DNA of 64,000 bases from assembly GCF_007748095.1 (NCBI RefSeq), contig NZ_CP036287.1, forward strand, positions 5,270,001-5,334,000, in the 5' to 3' direction. Source of the stretch: Engelhardtia mirabilis (lineage in GTDB: Bacteria > Planctomycetota > UBA1135 > GCA-002686595). Under the pieces are notes generated by a model. The model ran no database searches. It had not been told where the DNA came from and was given only the letters and a program-made list of their open reading frames with translations. Below are positions 27,477 through 36,560 of this stretch, piece by piece (the first letter of the stretch is position 1; each line of letters opens with the position of its first letter). The translations under genes were made by a program, and so were the position numbers.

Positions 27477-30191
27477 CTACTCGCCGGCCGTGGAGACCAC
27501 CAGGCGCTGGTCGATGCCGTAGTGGATGGCGACGATCTCGTCGACGCCGTCGCCGTCCAGGTCGCCGAGGGTCAGGTCGGTGATCTGTCCACCGAACTGC
27601 GCGCGAACGGGGTCGCGCAGCGCCAGGGAGGTCGCGCCGCCGCTGCCGCTCGCCAGGGTCACGATGCCCTGGGAGCCGAGGGCCACCGCGTCGGCGTAGT
27701 CGCTCCTGCCGAGCTCGCCCAAGAGCAGCCGCTCGGTCGTCGGCGAGGTCAGGCTGAACTGGCTCTCGGCGGCGCTCGCAATCGACCCGTTCTGCGGTTC
27801 GTAGTAGCGGACGAACATCGCACCCTGACTGGCCAGCAGGACCTCGTTGGCCAGGCCGTCGAGGTCGAGGTCGCTGCGGGGTGCCGCCCCCACGGCGCGA
27901 CCGCCGACGGAGACCGCGATCGAGTTGGCCTCGAAGAGACTGATCGCGCCGACCAACAGTCCGTCGGCACCGGGCAGGTCGGACGACGTCGCCAGGACTT
28001 CGTCTAGCCCGTCACCGTCGACGTCCGAGACCGCCATTCCCGCGGGTGACGTGAAGACCTCCAGGTTCGCGAACTGCGTGACGGGGAGCAGGAAGAGCTG
28101 GTTGCTCGAGATCAGGTCGTCGTCATCGTTGGAGAACAGGTTGACGTAGAGCCTGTAGCTCCCGGACACGTCACGGACCGAGACCACCGCGATGTCGAGG
28201 GACTCCGGAGAGCCGCCGAAGAACTGCCCCACCGCCAGGGCGTAGGGCCGGCCCACGATGGTCGCGCCGAAGACCGACATACGCTCGTAGACCCCGCTCA
28301 CGTTGCGGTAGACGACCAGCTTCGAGCTGCTCGGCGACTGGTCGGGGGCGATCACGATCTCGTCCACGCCGTTGCCGTCCAGGTCGAACACGTCCCAAAC
28401 CTGGCTGGCTTGGTCCACGAAGGCGAGGGTGCCGGCCCCGAAGGTCCGATCGCCGTTGCCGTGGTGGATCCAGACCTCTCCGCTGAGGGAGTTGCGAACC
28501 AGGGCATCGAGGGCCCCGTCGCCGTCCACGTCCGTCAGGCGCACGCTGTCCGCGGGCCCGGCGAGGGGGAAGTCCAGGGGCGTGGCGAAACCGCTCCCGG
28601 CGATCCACTGCACCACCGTCGCTTCGCCCGACGAGCCGGAGGCCGCGTAGAAGTCGAGGTCCCCGTCGGCGTCGCCGTCGAGCAACTCGAGCGCCACGGC
28701 CGGGCTGCCCAAGGGGATCGGCCGCGGCGGCGAGAAGGAGCTGGGGAAGTGGCTGTTGAAGTTGTGCTCGACGAAGTAGGCGTCGGTGAAGAGGTCGGCG
28801 CCGGAGACCGCGAGGATCAGGTCCAGGTCGCCGTCCCCCTCCACGTCCCCGGCGCGGATGGCACCCACCGGCCGAGGCGCCGAGAGGGTGTGGTCGAAGG
28901 TGAAGGCGCCGGTCCCGTCGCCCACCAGGATCGTGTACGAGTAGGGCCCGACCTGGGCGTCGCCCTTGGCCACGGCCAGGGACATGTCGCCGTTCTGGAG
29001 CAGGTCGATGGCGGTCAGGCCGGTCTCGATGCCGCCACCGCTGAGGGCCACGGAGTTCAACAGCCCCCCGACCCCCGAGGTGGTCCCCTTCATGATGCGG
29101 AGCTCGCCGAGGCCGTTGGCCAGGGCGTAGTCCACGATCCCGTCGCTGTCGAAGTCGGCGATCGCGAACCCGAAGCCGTCGTCGAGGAAGGCGTTGTTGC
29201 CGAAGGGCACCGCGACCGGGGGCAGGGTGTTGAAGACCGCCGCTCCCTCGTTGCGGTGCACGACCAGCTCGGGCGGGCTGAACGAGAAGGCGACCACGTC
29301 CAGGTCCCCGTCGTTGTCGAAGTCGACCACCTGCGCGTCGCGCAGCCCGGTCCCCGCGGGCAGGGAGGCCGCGTACAACCCCGGCAGGAACGCGTTCACG
29401 TTGTCGTAGACCAGGATCTCGGATCCGCCGACGTCGAAGGTGACCAGGTCCGGCTCACCGTCCGAGGTGAGGTCACCGACCCGGATGCGCTCGGCGTTGA
29501 TGAAGCCCACCAGCTCCGATGGCCCGAAGCCACCGTCGCCAGTGCCCAGTCGCTTCGACGGCAGCTGGATCGCGGCCGCGTCCGTGGGAGTCGCAACGAC
29601 GTCGATCGTGCCGTCGCCATCGATGTCGGTGAAGAACGCGTCCTCGATCGTCGAGGTCCCGCTGCCCAGTCCCATCCCGTACGCGACGGACCCCACCGCG
29701 GCGCGCGAGCGGGGCGCGGGGCCGAACCGCAGTTCGAGCGCGTCCGTGAGCCGGAAGAAGCCCGGCGCCAGAATGCTGAACGTGGCCGCCTGGGCCGTGA
29801 CGGTGATGCCGCTCAGGCCTTGGGGCAGGACCGCAGTCGCGAGCAGGCCCTCGGCGTCGAGAGCGCCACCGACGGTGAAGCCCTCCACGAAGAGCGGCGC
29901 ACCGGGGTAGAGGATCCCCTGCAGCGCCGGCGAGAAGACCGGCTGTTGGGCGATCGACCAGGCGACCAGACCCAGGTTCGACGGTCCGGCGTTGCGGACC
30001 GTCAGCGAGAAGGGCTCGCCGACGACGGTCGTGCCCTGCAACGAGAGACGTGGGAAGAAGGACTCGTCGGAGCCTGCGACGGCGGCGTCGAGGGCCACAG
30101 CGGAGGCGGACTGTTGCGCCGTTGCGACTGGGAGTTGCTGCGCAAGCAGGAGGGGCGCGAGGCCACAGGCGAGAAGACTGCGTTCGAGCAT
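27477..30191 (-). CDS. Large secreted FG-GAP/VCBS repeat protein
   Basis: 904 residues from ATG 30191. A signal peptide ('MLERSLLACGLAPLLLAQQL') is followed by a beta-sandwich-like N-terminal part. At least ten calcium-binding FG-GAP units then occur between about 230 and 890, e.g. 'DIDGDGTIDVV', 'DFDNDGDLDVVAFS', 'DVEGDGDLDLILAV', 'DVDGDGALDALV', 'DVDGDGLDEVLATS' and 'DLDGDGVDEIVAIH'. The protein is expected to form beta-propellers on the cell surface or outside the cell. A longer in-frame start at 30377 would place an unrelated basic leader before the signal peptide. Confidence 0.88.
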   Translation of the reverse strand: MLERSLLACGLAPLLLAQQLPVATAQQSASAVALDAAVAGSDESFFPRLSLQGTTVVGEPFSLTVRNAGPSNLGLVAWSIAQQPVFSPALQGILYPGAPLFVEGFTVGGALDAEGLLATAVLPQGLSGITVTAQAATFSILAPGFFRLTDALELRFGPAPRSRAAVGSVAYGMGLGSGTSTIEDAFFTDIDGDGTIDVVATPTDAAAIQLPSKRLGTGDGGFGPSELVGFINAERIRVGDLTSDGEPDLVTFDVGGSEILVYDNVNAFLPGLYAASLPAGTGLRDAQVVDFDNDGDLDVVAFSFSPPELVVHRNEGAAVFNTLPPVAVPFGNNAFLDDGFGFAIADFDSDGIVDYALANGLGELRIMKGTTSGVGGLLNSVALSGGGIETGLTAIDLLQNGDMSLAVAKGDAQVGPYSYTILVGDGTGAFTFDHTLSAPRPVGAIRAGDVEGDGDLDLILAVSGADLFTDAYFVEHNFNSHFPSSFSPPRPIPLGSPAVALELLDGDADGDLDFYAASGSSGEATVVQWIAGSGFATPLDFPLAGPADSVRLTDVDGDGALDALVRNSLSGEVWIHHGNGDRTFGAGTLAFVDQASQVWDVFDLDGNGVDEIVIAPDQSPSSSKLVVYRNVSGVYERMSVFGATIVGRPYALAVGQFFGGSPESLDIAVVSVRDVSGSYRLYVNLFSNDDDDLISSNQLFLLPVTQFANLEVFTSPAGMAVSDVDGDGLDEVLATSSDLPGADGLLVGAISLFEANSIAVSVGGRAVGAAPRSDLDLDGLANEVLLASQGAMFVRYYEPQNGSIASAAESQFSLTSPTTERLLLGELGRSDYADAVALGSQGIVTLASGSGGATSLALRDPVRAQFGGQITDLTLGDLDGDGVDEIVAIHYGIDQRLVVSTAGE

Positions 30192-30404
30192 GGAGATCGG
30201 AATGAGTGGGGATTGCGGAGATTGGTGGGGCCAATCGTCGCCGAGCAAGATCCGTTCCAACCCCGCTCCACGAGCCCTGGAGGTCCTCGGTCGATCTCCA
30301 CGGTCCAATCCGGAAACGGCTCTTGCCGCCAGCGTTCGCTGTCGGGACGCCACCGCTCGGGAGCCTCCGGGAGCCATAGCGCGTCCCAGCCGGCGCGAGG
30401 GGGG

Positions 30405-31244
30405 CTAGGCCGTCCGTCTCGACCGGCGCAACTGGATCGTGAACAGGACCGCCACGAGCCACAGCACCAGGCCGAGGATCACCTGCCCCACGAGGTCCAG
30501 CCCGTCGCGGTGTACCAGGCGCGCGCCGACCACTCCGCCGAGGGCCGCCCCTGGAGCCAGCCAGGCGACGCAGGCCCACGACACGCGTCCGTCGCGCGCG
30601 TGCAGCCAGAGGGAGCGCGCGGCGGTCACGACGATCACGGCCAGGGAGCAGGCCCGTGCCTCGGCGAAGCCCGCGCCGGGCAGGAGCAGGTAGACGGTCG
30701 GCACCATCACCAGGCCGCCCCCGATGCCGAGCACCGGCGAGGCCGTGCCGCCGAGCAGACCGGCGATCAGGGCGATCGCGTAGCCGATCGGAGCGATGGC
30801 TCCACTGCCCTCGGCGACCGAGGCTCCGTTGGAGCAAGCGTCCACCACCACGCGCGTCCCGGCCAGGGCCAGCACGACGACGAAGACCTGGCGCAGGCGG
30901 CGCTCGTCCAAGCGGCGTGCGACGTGGATGCCGATCTGCGCGCCGAGCAGCGCACCCGCGGCCATCGCCGCAGCGACGCCCCACAGGATCCGCCCATCGG
31001 GGTTGGCCATCTCGGTGGCCGTGGAGAGGAGCGCGTTGACCAGCACCACGCCCAGGGCCGTCGCCACCGCGCGCCGCAGGGCGAAGCCGTACACGATGGC
31101 GAGCAGCGGCCCGGTGAACAGCCCGCCGCCGATGCCCGCCATCGAGCCGAGCACGGCGATCGCCGCCGCCGCCGGAGTCAGCCAGAGCTTGGAGGGTCCG
31201 CCCGCAGGATCGTGCAGCGCGGCGTCGCGCTCGCCCTCGCTCAA
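30405..31244 (-). CDS. TauE/SafE (TSUP) family membrane exporter
   Basis: 279 residues with about eight membrane segments in two similar halves. 'AVLGSMAGIGGGLFTGPLL' and 'GTASPVLGIGGGLVMVPTVYLLL' carry the paired GxGGG motifs of the family. Members export sulfite, sulfoacetate or other organosulfur anions; the substrate here is unknown. ATG 31244 overlaps the stop of the upstream adenylyltransferase gene (ATGA), so it is co-transcribed with heptose-activation genes, without an obvious functional link. Confidence 0.88.
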   Translation of the reverse strand: MSEGERDAALHDPAGGPSKLWLTPAAAAIAVLGSMAGIGGGLFTGPLLAIVYGFALRRAVATALGVVLVNALLSTATEMANPDGRILWGVAAAMAAGALLGAQIGIHVARRLDERRLRQVFVVVLALAGTRVVVDACSNGASVAEGSGAIAPIGYAIALIAGLLGGTASPVLGIGGGLVMVPTVYLLLPGAGFAEARACSLAVIVVTAARSLWLHARDGRVSWACVAWLAPGAALGGVVGARLVHRDGLDLVGQVILGLVLWLVAVLFTIQLRRSRRTA

Positions 31245-31756
31245 GCGCCGCCCTCGGCCAGGCGCGCCACGATCTCGGTCGTCGCGTGGTCCTTGGGGTC
31301 GCCGCAGATGGCAATGGCGATGCCGAGCTCCGCGTCCACGTGGCGTTCGGGGACGGTCTCCGCGGTGTAGTCGGTGCCCTTGGCGTGGACGTCCGGCCGC
31401 AGGGCGCGCAGGGTGGCTTCGAGGGTATCGTCCTCGAAGGGCAGCACCAGGTCGACGCAGACCAGGGACGCGAGCAACTCGGCGCGCTCGGTCCAGGGCG
31501 TCAACGGCCGGCCGGCGCCCTTCAACCGGCGCACGGATTCGTCGGAGTTGAGCGCGACCACCAGGCGCTCGCCCTGGGCGCGCGCGGCGCAGAGGTAGCG
31601 CAGGTGCCCGACGTGCAACAGCTCGAAGCAGCCGTTGGCGAGCACGACGCGCTCCCCCGCGGCGCGCCAGTGCGCCACGCGCGCGCGGGCCGCTTGCAGG
31701 TCGACGACGCGCTCGCGCGCGCCGGGCACGGCAGCCGGATCGAGTTCGGCGCTCAT
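31241..31756 (-). CDS. rfaE2: Heptose-1-phosphate adenylyltransferase (RfaE domain II-like)
   Basis: 171 residues. A nucleotidyltransferase with 'ANGCFELLHVGHLRYL', i.e. the HxGH motif (HVGH), 'NSDESVRRLKG' and a C-terminal acidic core. It matches the second domain of HldE, which makes ADP-heptose from heptose-1-phosphate and ATP. It overlaps the kinase gene upstream by four bases, so together they form a split HldE. A complete fused HldE is encoded at 62298-63782. Confidence 0.88.
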   Translation of the reverse strand: MSAELDPAAVPGARERVVDLQAARARVAHWRAAGERVVLANGCFELLHVGHLRYLCAARAQGERLVVALNSDESVRRLKGAGRPLTPWTERAELLASLVCVDLVLPFEDDTLEATLRALRPDVHAKGTDYTAETVPERHVDAELGIAIAICGDPKDHATTEIVARLAEGGA

Positions 31757-32778
31757 TCGCGGATCAACTCCGGCCGGGCGTCGATCGCCTGTGGGGCGCC
31801 GACCAGGGCGGCTGACAGGGCCCGCGCGTCGCAGACCGCGGTGCCGCGCTCCATCACCACCAGGCCCGCGGCCGCGTTGGCCAGGGCCATGGCCCAGGGC
31901 GCGTCGCGGCCGGCGGCCAGCGCCAGGGCGAAGGTCGCGGCGGCGGTGTCCCCCGCGCCGCTGACGTCGACCACGTCGTCGCTGCCGGCCGCCGCCACGG
32001 TCCAGGCCTCGCCAGCCTTACCGAACAGGGCCATGCCGCGATTGCCCAGGGTCGCCAAGAGCCAGCGCGCCCCCGAGCGAGCGAGCACGTCGCGCCCCGC
32101 GCGGGCCAGGCGTCCGGGATCGGCCAGGGCCTCCGGGGTACAGCCGTGGAAGCCGGCCAGCTCGTCGAGGTTGGGAGTCAGCGCGGTGGGCCCGGCGACC
32201 AGGTCCGGGCGCCGGCGCGGATCGACCACCACCGGCACACCGCGCGCGGCCAGGCGCCCGGCCAGGTCGAGGGTCGCCGGGCCCAGTCCGCCGTAGCCGT
32301 AGTCCGAGACGATCAGGGCGTCGAGACCGGCGCTGGCGCGCTCGAGGATCCCCGCCAGCCGCGTCAGGGCCTCGGGCGGAGGAGCGGCGTCGGGCTCGCG
32401 GTCGATCCGCAGGACCTGCTGGGGCATGCGGTGGGCCTCGCCGGCGAGCACGCGCGTCTTGGTCGGGGTCGTGTGTCCGGCGGCGGCCACGACGCCCTGG
32501 ATGTCGACGCCGATGGCGCCGAGTTGCTCTTGCAGCGCGCGGCCGTAGAGGTCGTCGCCAACCACGCCGAACAGGGCGCAGCGGGCGCCGAGGGCCACGA
32601 CGTTGCGCGCCACGTTGGCCGCGCCGCCGGGGCGCAGCTCTTCGCAACGGTGGCGCAGGACCATCACCGGCGCCTCCCGCGAAAGCCGCGCCGGCGCGGC
32701 CTCGATGTAGTGGTCGACGATCCCGTCGCCGAGCACGCCCACGCGCAGACCGCGCAGATCGGGGAGGTCTTGGCTCAT
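31753..32778 (-). CDS. rfaE1: Heptose-7-phosphate kinase (PfkB family, RfaE domain I-like)
   Basis: 341 residues. A ribokinase-fold enzyme with 'LRPGGAANVARNVVALGA' near the N-terminus, 'VVDPRRRPDLVAG' and the PfkB signature 'VDVSGAGDTAAATFALALA', whose Asp is the catalytic base. It phosphorylates D-glycero-D-manno-heptose 7-phosphate for ADP-heptose synthesis. It is the first gene of the kinase/adenylyltransferase/TSUP operon. It might instead serve another sugar-nucleotide pathway, since HldE is present elsewhere. Confidence 0.88.
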   Translation of the reverse strand: MSQDLPDLRGLRVGVLGDGIVDHYIEAAPARLSREAPVMVLRHRCEELRPGGAANVARNVVALGARCALFGVVGDDLYGRALQEQLGAIGVDIQGVVAAAGHTTPTKTRVLAGEAHRMPQQVLRIDREPDAAPPPEALTRLAGILERASAGLDALIVSDYGYGGLGPATLDLAGRLAARGVPVVVDPRRRPDLVAGPTALTPNLDELAGFHGCTPEALADPGRLARAGRDVLARSGARWLLATLGNRGMALFGKAGEAWTVAAAGSDDVVDVSGAGDTAAATFALALAAGRDAPWAMALANAAAGLVVMERGTAVCDARALSAALVGAPQAIDARPELIRE

Positions 32779-32807
32779 CGGTCGCAGATTCTAGGACGGT
32801 GCGGGTG

Positions 32808-32955
32808 CCCCGTGAGGCGTTCGTACGTTGCCAGGCACAAAACCGCCGCCCAACGCCGTGCGGCCCCGGCGCCTTTGGCGCCGGGGCCGCACGGCGTTAG
32901 GCGGCGGTTTTGTGCCTGGCACCGTACGAACGGGCACCGTACGAACGCCTCACGG
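32808..32955. repeat. 148-bp REP-like long inverted repeat
   Basis: The arms at 32818-32873 and 32877-32932 pair at 54 of 56 positions around a TTT loop, making an exceptionally long hairpin. The outer part GTTCGTACG/CGTACGAAC is flanked by a 15-base tandem duplication (32918-32932, 32933-32947), and the outermost segments (32808-32826, 32937-32955) pair again. It contains GTGCCTGGCAC-type motifs seen in REP-like mobile repeats. It fills the gap between two minus-strand genes and would also end transcription. Confidence 0.85.
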
Positions 32956-32963
32956 GCGCGTCG

Positions 32964-34628
32964 TCAGCAGACCTCGTTGGCGGCGGCGGCCAGGGCCAGC
33001 TCCCGCAGGCGCTCGGGGACGGGCTTGGCGGCGGCGGTGAGCCACTCGATGCCGTGCTCCTCCGCCAGGAAGAAGTCGGAGCGCACGCCCATGAACGCGT
33101 TGTAGCGGATGGCGTAGTGCAGCTCCTGGGCGGCGGTAGCGGCCTTGGAGTGCTCGGAGTCGACCTCGCGCACGCTGGGTTTGAAGGCCTCCCACTGACG
33201 CGCGTCCAGCGCGAGGACCCGCTCGACCAGGGGCGCGTAGCGCGCGGCGGCGGGATTGCCCGCCATGCGGCTGTTCACGAACCAGGGCATGCAGGTCGCG
33301 AGCTTGTCGATGAACAGGTTCTCGTCCGCGCCGAAGTCCAGGGCCGAGGAGCTGGTGAAGTCGGTCAGGCTCGCCACCTTGTCGGCGTCGATGTAGCCGC
33401 CCTCCAAGCTCAGGCGATAGCTCTCGGTACCCGGGAAGGGGAAGAACAGCGAGGTGCGAAAGCGCCCGATGCCCGACGCCGCGAGCAGCTCGACCGTGGC
33501 CCAGCGCTCCTCGCGCGTCTCCCCCGGCAGGCCGGTCATCACGAAGCCGCTCGTGTGCAGGCCGAAGCCCTCGGCGCTCTTGATCGTCTCCAGGATGTCC
33601 GCGTCGGACATGTTGCGCTTGAGCACTTCCTTGCGCACGCGCACCGCGCCGGCCTCGATGCCGAGCTTGAGGATGCGGCAACCGGCCTTGGCCAGAGCCT
33701 GCGCCACGCGCGGATCGAGCTGCTTGACGTGGCTGTTGACCACGAAGGGGACGTCGAAGCCCGCCGCCACGTAGGCCTCGCAGAAGGCGATGGCGTGGTC
33801 GGGGTTCTGGGTGAACAGGTCGTCGTCGAGGATGAAGGTGCCCACGTCCGGGTACTGCTCGAGCACCCAGCGGATCTCCTCCACCATCAGCCCCGGCGGG
33901 CGGAAGCGGAAGAAGTTCAGCCGCGGCACCGGTCGCCCGAGCTCGGCCCGGTAGCGATCGATGATCTTGTGGTTCAGGCAGTAGGTACAGCGGTAGGGAC
34001 AACCGCGCGACGTCATCAGCCCGAACCAACCGTGCTTCTGAGCCGTGATGCGAGCCGTGTCGAACAGCCCGTAGTCGGGCATCGGCAGGGTCTCGAGGTC
34101 GGGGAACTCGCCCACCGGGTTGTGGACCCAGGCCTCGGGCTCGGGCGCCCCGCCGGTCGGGCGCACGCCGCCCTTCCAGGAAAGGAAGTTGCGCACGTCG
34201 TCGGGGGACTCCCCCGCCTCCACGCGCCGCGCCAGCTCGACCAGGCTGTCCTCGCACTCCCCCACGCCCACGTGGTCCCAGACTCCGTCGGCCATGACCT
34301 CGGCCGGCACCATCGAAGGGTGGATGCCGCCGACGACCAGGGGCGGGAGCAGGACGCTCTGCGCCGCCGCGCGCTCGCGCAACAGGCGCGCCAGGCGCAG
34401 GCCCTCCGCGTACTGCTGGGTCAGGCAGGAGAAGCCGATCAGGCCCGGCTGCCAGTCGCAGACCAGATCCCAGAGCTCGTCGTCCGACGGCACCGGCGGC
34501 AGGTTCTCGTTCAGGTTCACCAGCCGCGTCTCGTGCCCGGCCGCCTTCAAGCTGGCCGAAAGGGACGCCAGGCCGTGGTTGAACCCCATCTGGGTGTAGA
34601 GGTTCGGGTAGACGAAGAGGACGCGCAT
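32964..34628 (-). CDS. B12-binding-domain radical SAM protein
   Basis: 554 residues. The N-terminal part (about 1-135) is a cobalamin-binding Rossmann-type domain. The radical SAM cluster motif CxxxCxxC is 'SRGCPYRCTYCLN' with Cys210, Cys214 and Cys217. It is a likely methyltransferase or cyclisation-type enzyme acting on an unknown natural-product, lipid or tRNA substrate. The REP-like hairpin follows its stop. No partner gene for the substrate is evident nearby. Confidence 0.88.
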   Translation of the reverse strand: MRVLFVYPNLYTQMGFNHGLASLSASLKAAGHETRLVNLNENLPPVPSDDELWDLVCDWQPGLIGFSCLTQQYAEGLRLARLLRERAAAQSVLLPPLVVGGIHPSMVPAEVMADGVWDHVGVGECEDSLVELARRVEAGESPDDVRNFLSWKGGVRPTGGAPEPEAWVHNPVGEFPDLETLPMPDYGLFDTARITAQKHGWFGLMTSRGCPYRCTYCLNHKIIDRYRAELGRPVPRLNFFRFRPPGLMVEEIRWVLEQYPDVGTFILDDDLFTQNPDHAIAFCEAYVAAGFDVPFVVNSHVKQLDPRVAQALAKAGCRILKLGIEAGAVRVRKEVLKRNMSDADILETIKSAEGFGLHTSGFVMTGLPGETREERWATVELLAASGIGRFRTSLFFPFPGTESYRLSLEGGYIDADKVASLTDFTSSSALDFGADENLFIDKLATCMPWFVNSRMAGNPAAARYAPLVERVLALDARQWEAFKPSVREVDSEHSKAATAAQELHYAIRYNAFMGVRSDFFLAEEHGIEWLTAAAKPVPERLRELALAAAANEVC

Positions 34629-34831
34629 TGGGTGATCCGACGCTGCGGCCGGGGCAGCAGTCTACGCCCCTCGGCGGCGCGGGTCAGGGCCCAGGCTCCG
34701 CAGCAGCGAAGTTCAGCCCCCGCGCCTGCTCTCGCAGTTCGGTCGGACGACGCGGCACTCGACCGAGCTCGGGGCCCTCGCCCCCGGCCTTCGCGAGTCC
34801 GGCGCCGGTCGTCCCGGGCGTGAAGCGTCCC

Positions 34832-34849
34832 CTCGCGGGCTCCCGCGAG
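34832..34849 (-). terminator. Hairpin downstream of the injection-system operon
   Basis: An 8-bp perfect stem (CTCGCGGG/CCCGCGAG) with a 2-base loop lies 38 bases beyond the stop of the DUF4157 gene, the last gene of the minus-strand operon. No U-tract follows. Confidence 0.4.
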
Positions 34850-34886
34850 AGCCGACCCTCAGGCCGCTCGATCCGGCCCGTGGCGG

Positions 34887-36473
34887 TCAAGTGTAGAAGT
34901 GGCGCTGGCCCTTCATGTGGTGCGCCGCCTCGATCTCTTCGTCGGACTCGTACTGGAGGTCGTCCGAGTCGTCGTCGGAGAGGTAGGGGAAGAGGGCTTG
35001 ATCCGCGGCGGGCAGTTGGCCGAACTGGAGCCGGCCCTCCCTTACGGCGCGCAGACGCCCCACCTGTTGGCGTCCCTCCTTTGCCGACGAGACGAACTTG
35101 AAGTAGGTGGGGATCGCCTCGAGATCGATCTTGCCTGCCTCGACCATGCGCAGGTCCGCGCGGAAGATCCAAGGCGCGCCCTTCTTCCGCCACTGCTCGG
35201 CCAGGCCCACGATGGCCTCCATCATGATCGCCGTACTGCGCTGGTCGAGGGTGGCAAGGCCATGGGCCGTGCCCTCCAGCAGTCGCCTCGCTACGGACCG
35301 GTCGTCTTCGGCGCCCTTGACCGCTTTGAACAGACCGCTGTACGGAGGCGGTTTGCTGCCCAGCCCGTGAACCAGCGGCGCGCCTCGGTTGTGTCGCGCG
35401 CGAAGATTGTGAGCGGGATCGCCGATCTGCATGTCCGTCCGCTGATCTTCGCTCCAGTTGCGATACTCGTTCCTGACCGAATCGCCGTATTTGTAGGGTC
35501 GGTCGTGGCCGTAGAAGTAGTTGGCGCCGTAGAGCACGGCGCCCAATCCCGCGCCGATTCCCGCGCCGACCGTGGCGCCAACCGCCGTCGCCCCCCCCAC
35601 GAGCGCGCCCCCCGCTACCAGTCCAACGAACTTCACGGCCGACCACGGGAAGCGTTGAATGGGAGTTCCCGAGTAGTCGGTAGACGGTCTCTCGCTCGCG
35701 GCCCAGTCCGCCGCGATCGCCCTGCAGTGCGACAGAGCCTCTCGCTTCGACTGGCTCGCGCCGGGACCGGGCACCGAGCACTCGAGCTCGCGCCCGGATG
35801 GGAGTGACGAGCTGGGCTGACTCGCGAGTCGCGCCCCGAGCGCATCGGCTTCCCGCTCGAGGCCCGGGTCGTCGTTGATCGGCACGCCGTTGACCCGGCC
35901 GTTCGGGCGGACTCGCCCTCGAGCCTGCTGGACGAAGTGAGCCGCTTCGTGACCGATGAGCGCCCTGCCCCCCGGTGTGTGCGGGCGGTACATGCCCGGT
36001 GCGAAGTGCAGGTTCGCGCCGCGCGTAAAGGCCAGCGCCCCCATCGCGGGGGCCGCGGGGGAGTTCGGATAGACGCGGATCTGAGACAGGTCGTGCCCCA
36101 AGGTCTGCTCCATGCGCTGCAGAAGCGGGCCCGGCAGACCGGTTCGATTCGCCCGTTGCCGGGGATCGTCCATCCCGCGCAGGCCGCGTCGCACGGCCTC
36201 TCCCGCGGCGCCCTCGGACCGGGGCCCGGCGCCGTCCGGCGCGCTCCCCTGTCGATCCGCCCGCGCGCCATTCGATCGGCGCTGCGCCGGCGCCGCGAGT
36301 GGAGTCTCGACCAGGCCCCACCCCGGACGAGTTGGTGGGGATTCGACGGGCGATCCGATCGTGGACCGCCCCACCCTGGCCGCGGCATGGCGCGGTACGG
36401 CGACCACCGCGCGCGTCCTGGCCGTGTCCTCTCGACGACTCACTCGTTCCATCGGTGGATTGCGGTTGCTCAA
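34887..36473 (-). CDS. DUF4157-domain protein, candidate eCIS effector
   Basis: 528 residues from TTG 36473 (ATG 36452 is an alternative). Residues about 112-215 are the DUF4157 domain, with 'ALIGHEAAHFVQQ' (HEAAH at 175-179) and the trailing 'LEREADALG', as in DUF4157 proteins associated with contractile injection systems. Residues about 277-321 form a long Gly/Ala/Val hydrophobic segment that could insert in a membrane. The rest (about 322-528) is an unknown domain ending in an acidic tail. Its position at the end of the operon and its modular build suggest a cargo/effector; the C-terminal domain would be the active part. Toxicity is not shown. Confidence 0.72.
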   Translation of the reverse strand: MSNRNPPMERVSRREDTARTRAVVAVPRHAAARVGRSTIGSPVESPPTRPGWGLVETPLAAPAQRRSNGARADRQGSAPDGAGPRSEGAAGEAVRRGLRGMDDPRQRANRTGLPGPLLQRMEQTLGHDLSQIRVYPNSPAAPAMGALAFTRGANLHFAPGMYRPHTPGGRALIGHEAAHFVQQARGRVRPNGRVNGVPINDDPGLEREADALGARLASQPSSSLPSGRELECSVPGPGASQSKREALSHCRAIAADWAASERPSTDYSGTPIQRFPWSAVKFVGLVAGGALVGGATAVGATVGAGIGAGLGAVLYGANYFYGHDRPYKYGDSVRNEYRNWSEDQRTDMQIGDPAHNLRARHNRGAPLVHGLGSKPPPYSGLFKAVKGAEDDRSVARRLLEGTAHGLATLDQRSTAIMMEAIVGLAEQWRKKGAPWIFRADLRMVEAGKIDLEAIPTYFKFVSSAKEGRQQVGRLRAVREGRLQFGQLPAADQALFPYLSDDDSDDLQYESDEEIEAAHHMKGQRHFYT

Positions 36474-36560
36474 GGATCGCCGTTCAAGTCGTTGATGCGA
36501 TGGGTGAGAGGAGTCCCCGACCGCGCCCGGGGGCGCGCTCCTGGTGCACAGTTCGCCGGC

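Noticed and set aside
32808..32955. Ordinary rho-independent terminator only
   Set aside because: Arms of 56 bases, internal duplication and outer complementary segments exceed a terminator, although it probably also stops transcription.
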